From Tetracentron sinense (lineage: Eukaryota > Streptophyta > Magnoliopsida > Trochodendrales > Trochodendraceae), in the NCBI GenBank assembly GCA_015143295.1, contig CM026571.1, positions 29,478,505 through 29,542,504 on the forward strand: a DNA stretch of 64,000 nucleotides. Direction: 5' to 3'. Shown here piece by piece: positions 63,948 through 64,000 of the stretch. The first letter of the stretch is position 1; the number at the start of each line of letters is the position of its first letter. The notes below the pieces were generated by a model. It had not been told where the DNA came from. It was given only the letters and a program-made list of their open reading frames with translations, and ran no database searches. The position numbers were made by a program, and so were the translations under genes.

Positions 63948-64000
63948 AGGAAACAAAAGCACAACTGTTGGGGAATGATGCTTTGTTGACTCACACCATT

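Noticed and set aside
63857..63994. 46-codon N-terminal extension of the UGT
   Set aside because: The extra residues contain the GATTC repeat and the TATA-like box and do not resemble UGTs; the conserved start MPCEILMVPFFG is at 63856.

Overview
This is nuclear DNA of a flowering plant with large, transposon-filled introns. The evidence is GT-AG spliced exons separated by kilobases, plant-type Ty1/copia, Ty3/gypsy-like and L1 remnants, many MITEs, a TRIM and tRNA-derived SINEs, and an intact plant family-1 UDP-glycosyltransferase. I cannot name the species. The intron sizes would suit a magnoliid or other large-genome lineage, but that is inference.

Host genes. (1) The window is dominated by the 3' part of one gene on the + strand, 5341-57456. 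Nine exons (862 bp in total) join in frame to give the last ~287 residues of a GTG1/GTG2/COLD1 (GPHR-type, GPCR-like) membrane protein, ending at a TAA at 57454-57456. The earlier exons lie to the left of the window. The eight introns total about 51 kb, and three of them exceed 8 kb. (2) At the right edge, on the - strand, is an intact intronless UDP-glycosyltransferase gene of 503 codons (62345-63856) with a 44-residue PSPG box and two Gly/Pro-rich inserts. The two genes converge, about 4.9 kb apart.

Regions. 1-5340: upstream GTG intron, LTR-like sequence, a Tourist-like MITE and a long-TIR element. 5471-9079: two large hAT-type MITEs. 9159-20603: a decayed copia element on the - strand (10850-18670), split by a 2981-bp solo LTR that itself contains a 352-bp TRIM. 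20693-28259: an L1 3' end and a copia remnant split by a 1017-bp solo LTR. 28353-37002: ~210-bp tandem repeats, a hAT transposase pseudogene, a copia 3' end and a MITE. 37317-43506: an L1 remnant with two MITEs inserted, and another MITE upstream. 44000-57302: a copia remnant with a 625-bp internal duplication, MITEs, a 1040-bp solo LTR, a nested MITE in LTR-like sequence, and a segmental duplication that copied the splice acceptor of the last GTG exon. 57457-62344: SINEs, a foldback MITE and tandem repeats.

No complete autonomous mobile element was found; every transposon gene seen is broken. The most striking items are the 52-kb transposon-laden GTG gene with a duplicated terminal acceptor, the three-layer nest at 10.8-18.6 kb proved by target-site duplications, and a set of MITEs with CATRGT/CAGTG-like ends and 8-bp target-site duplications.
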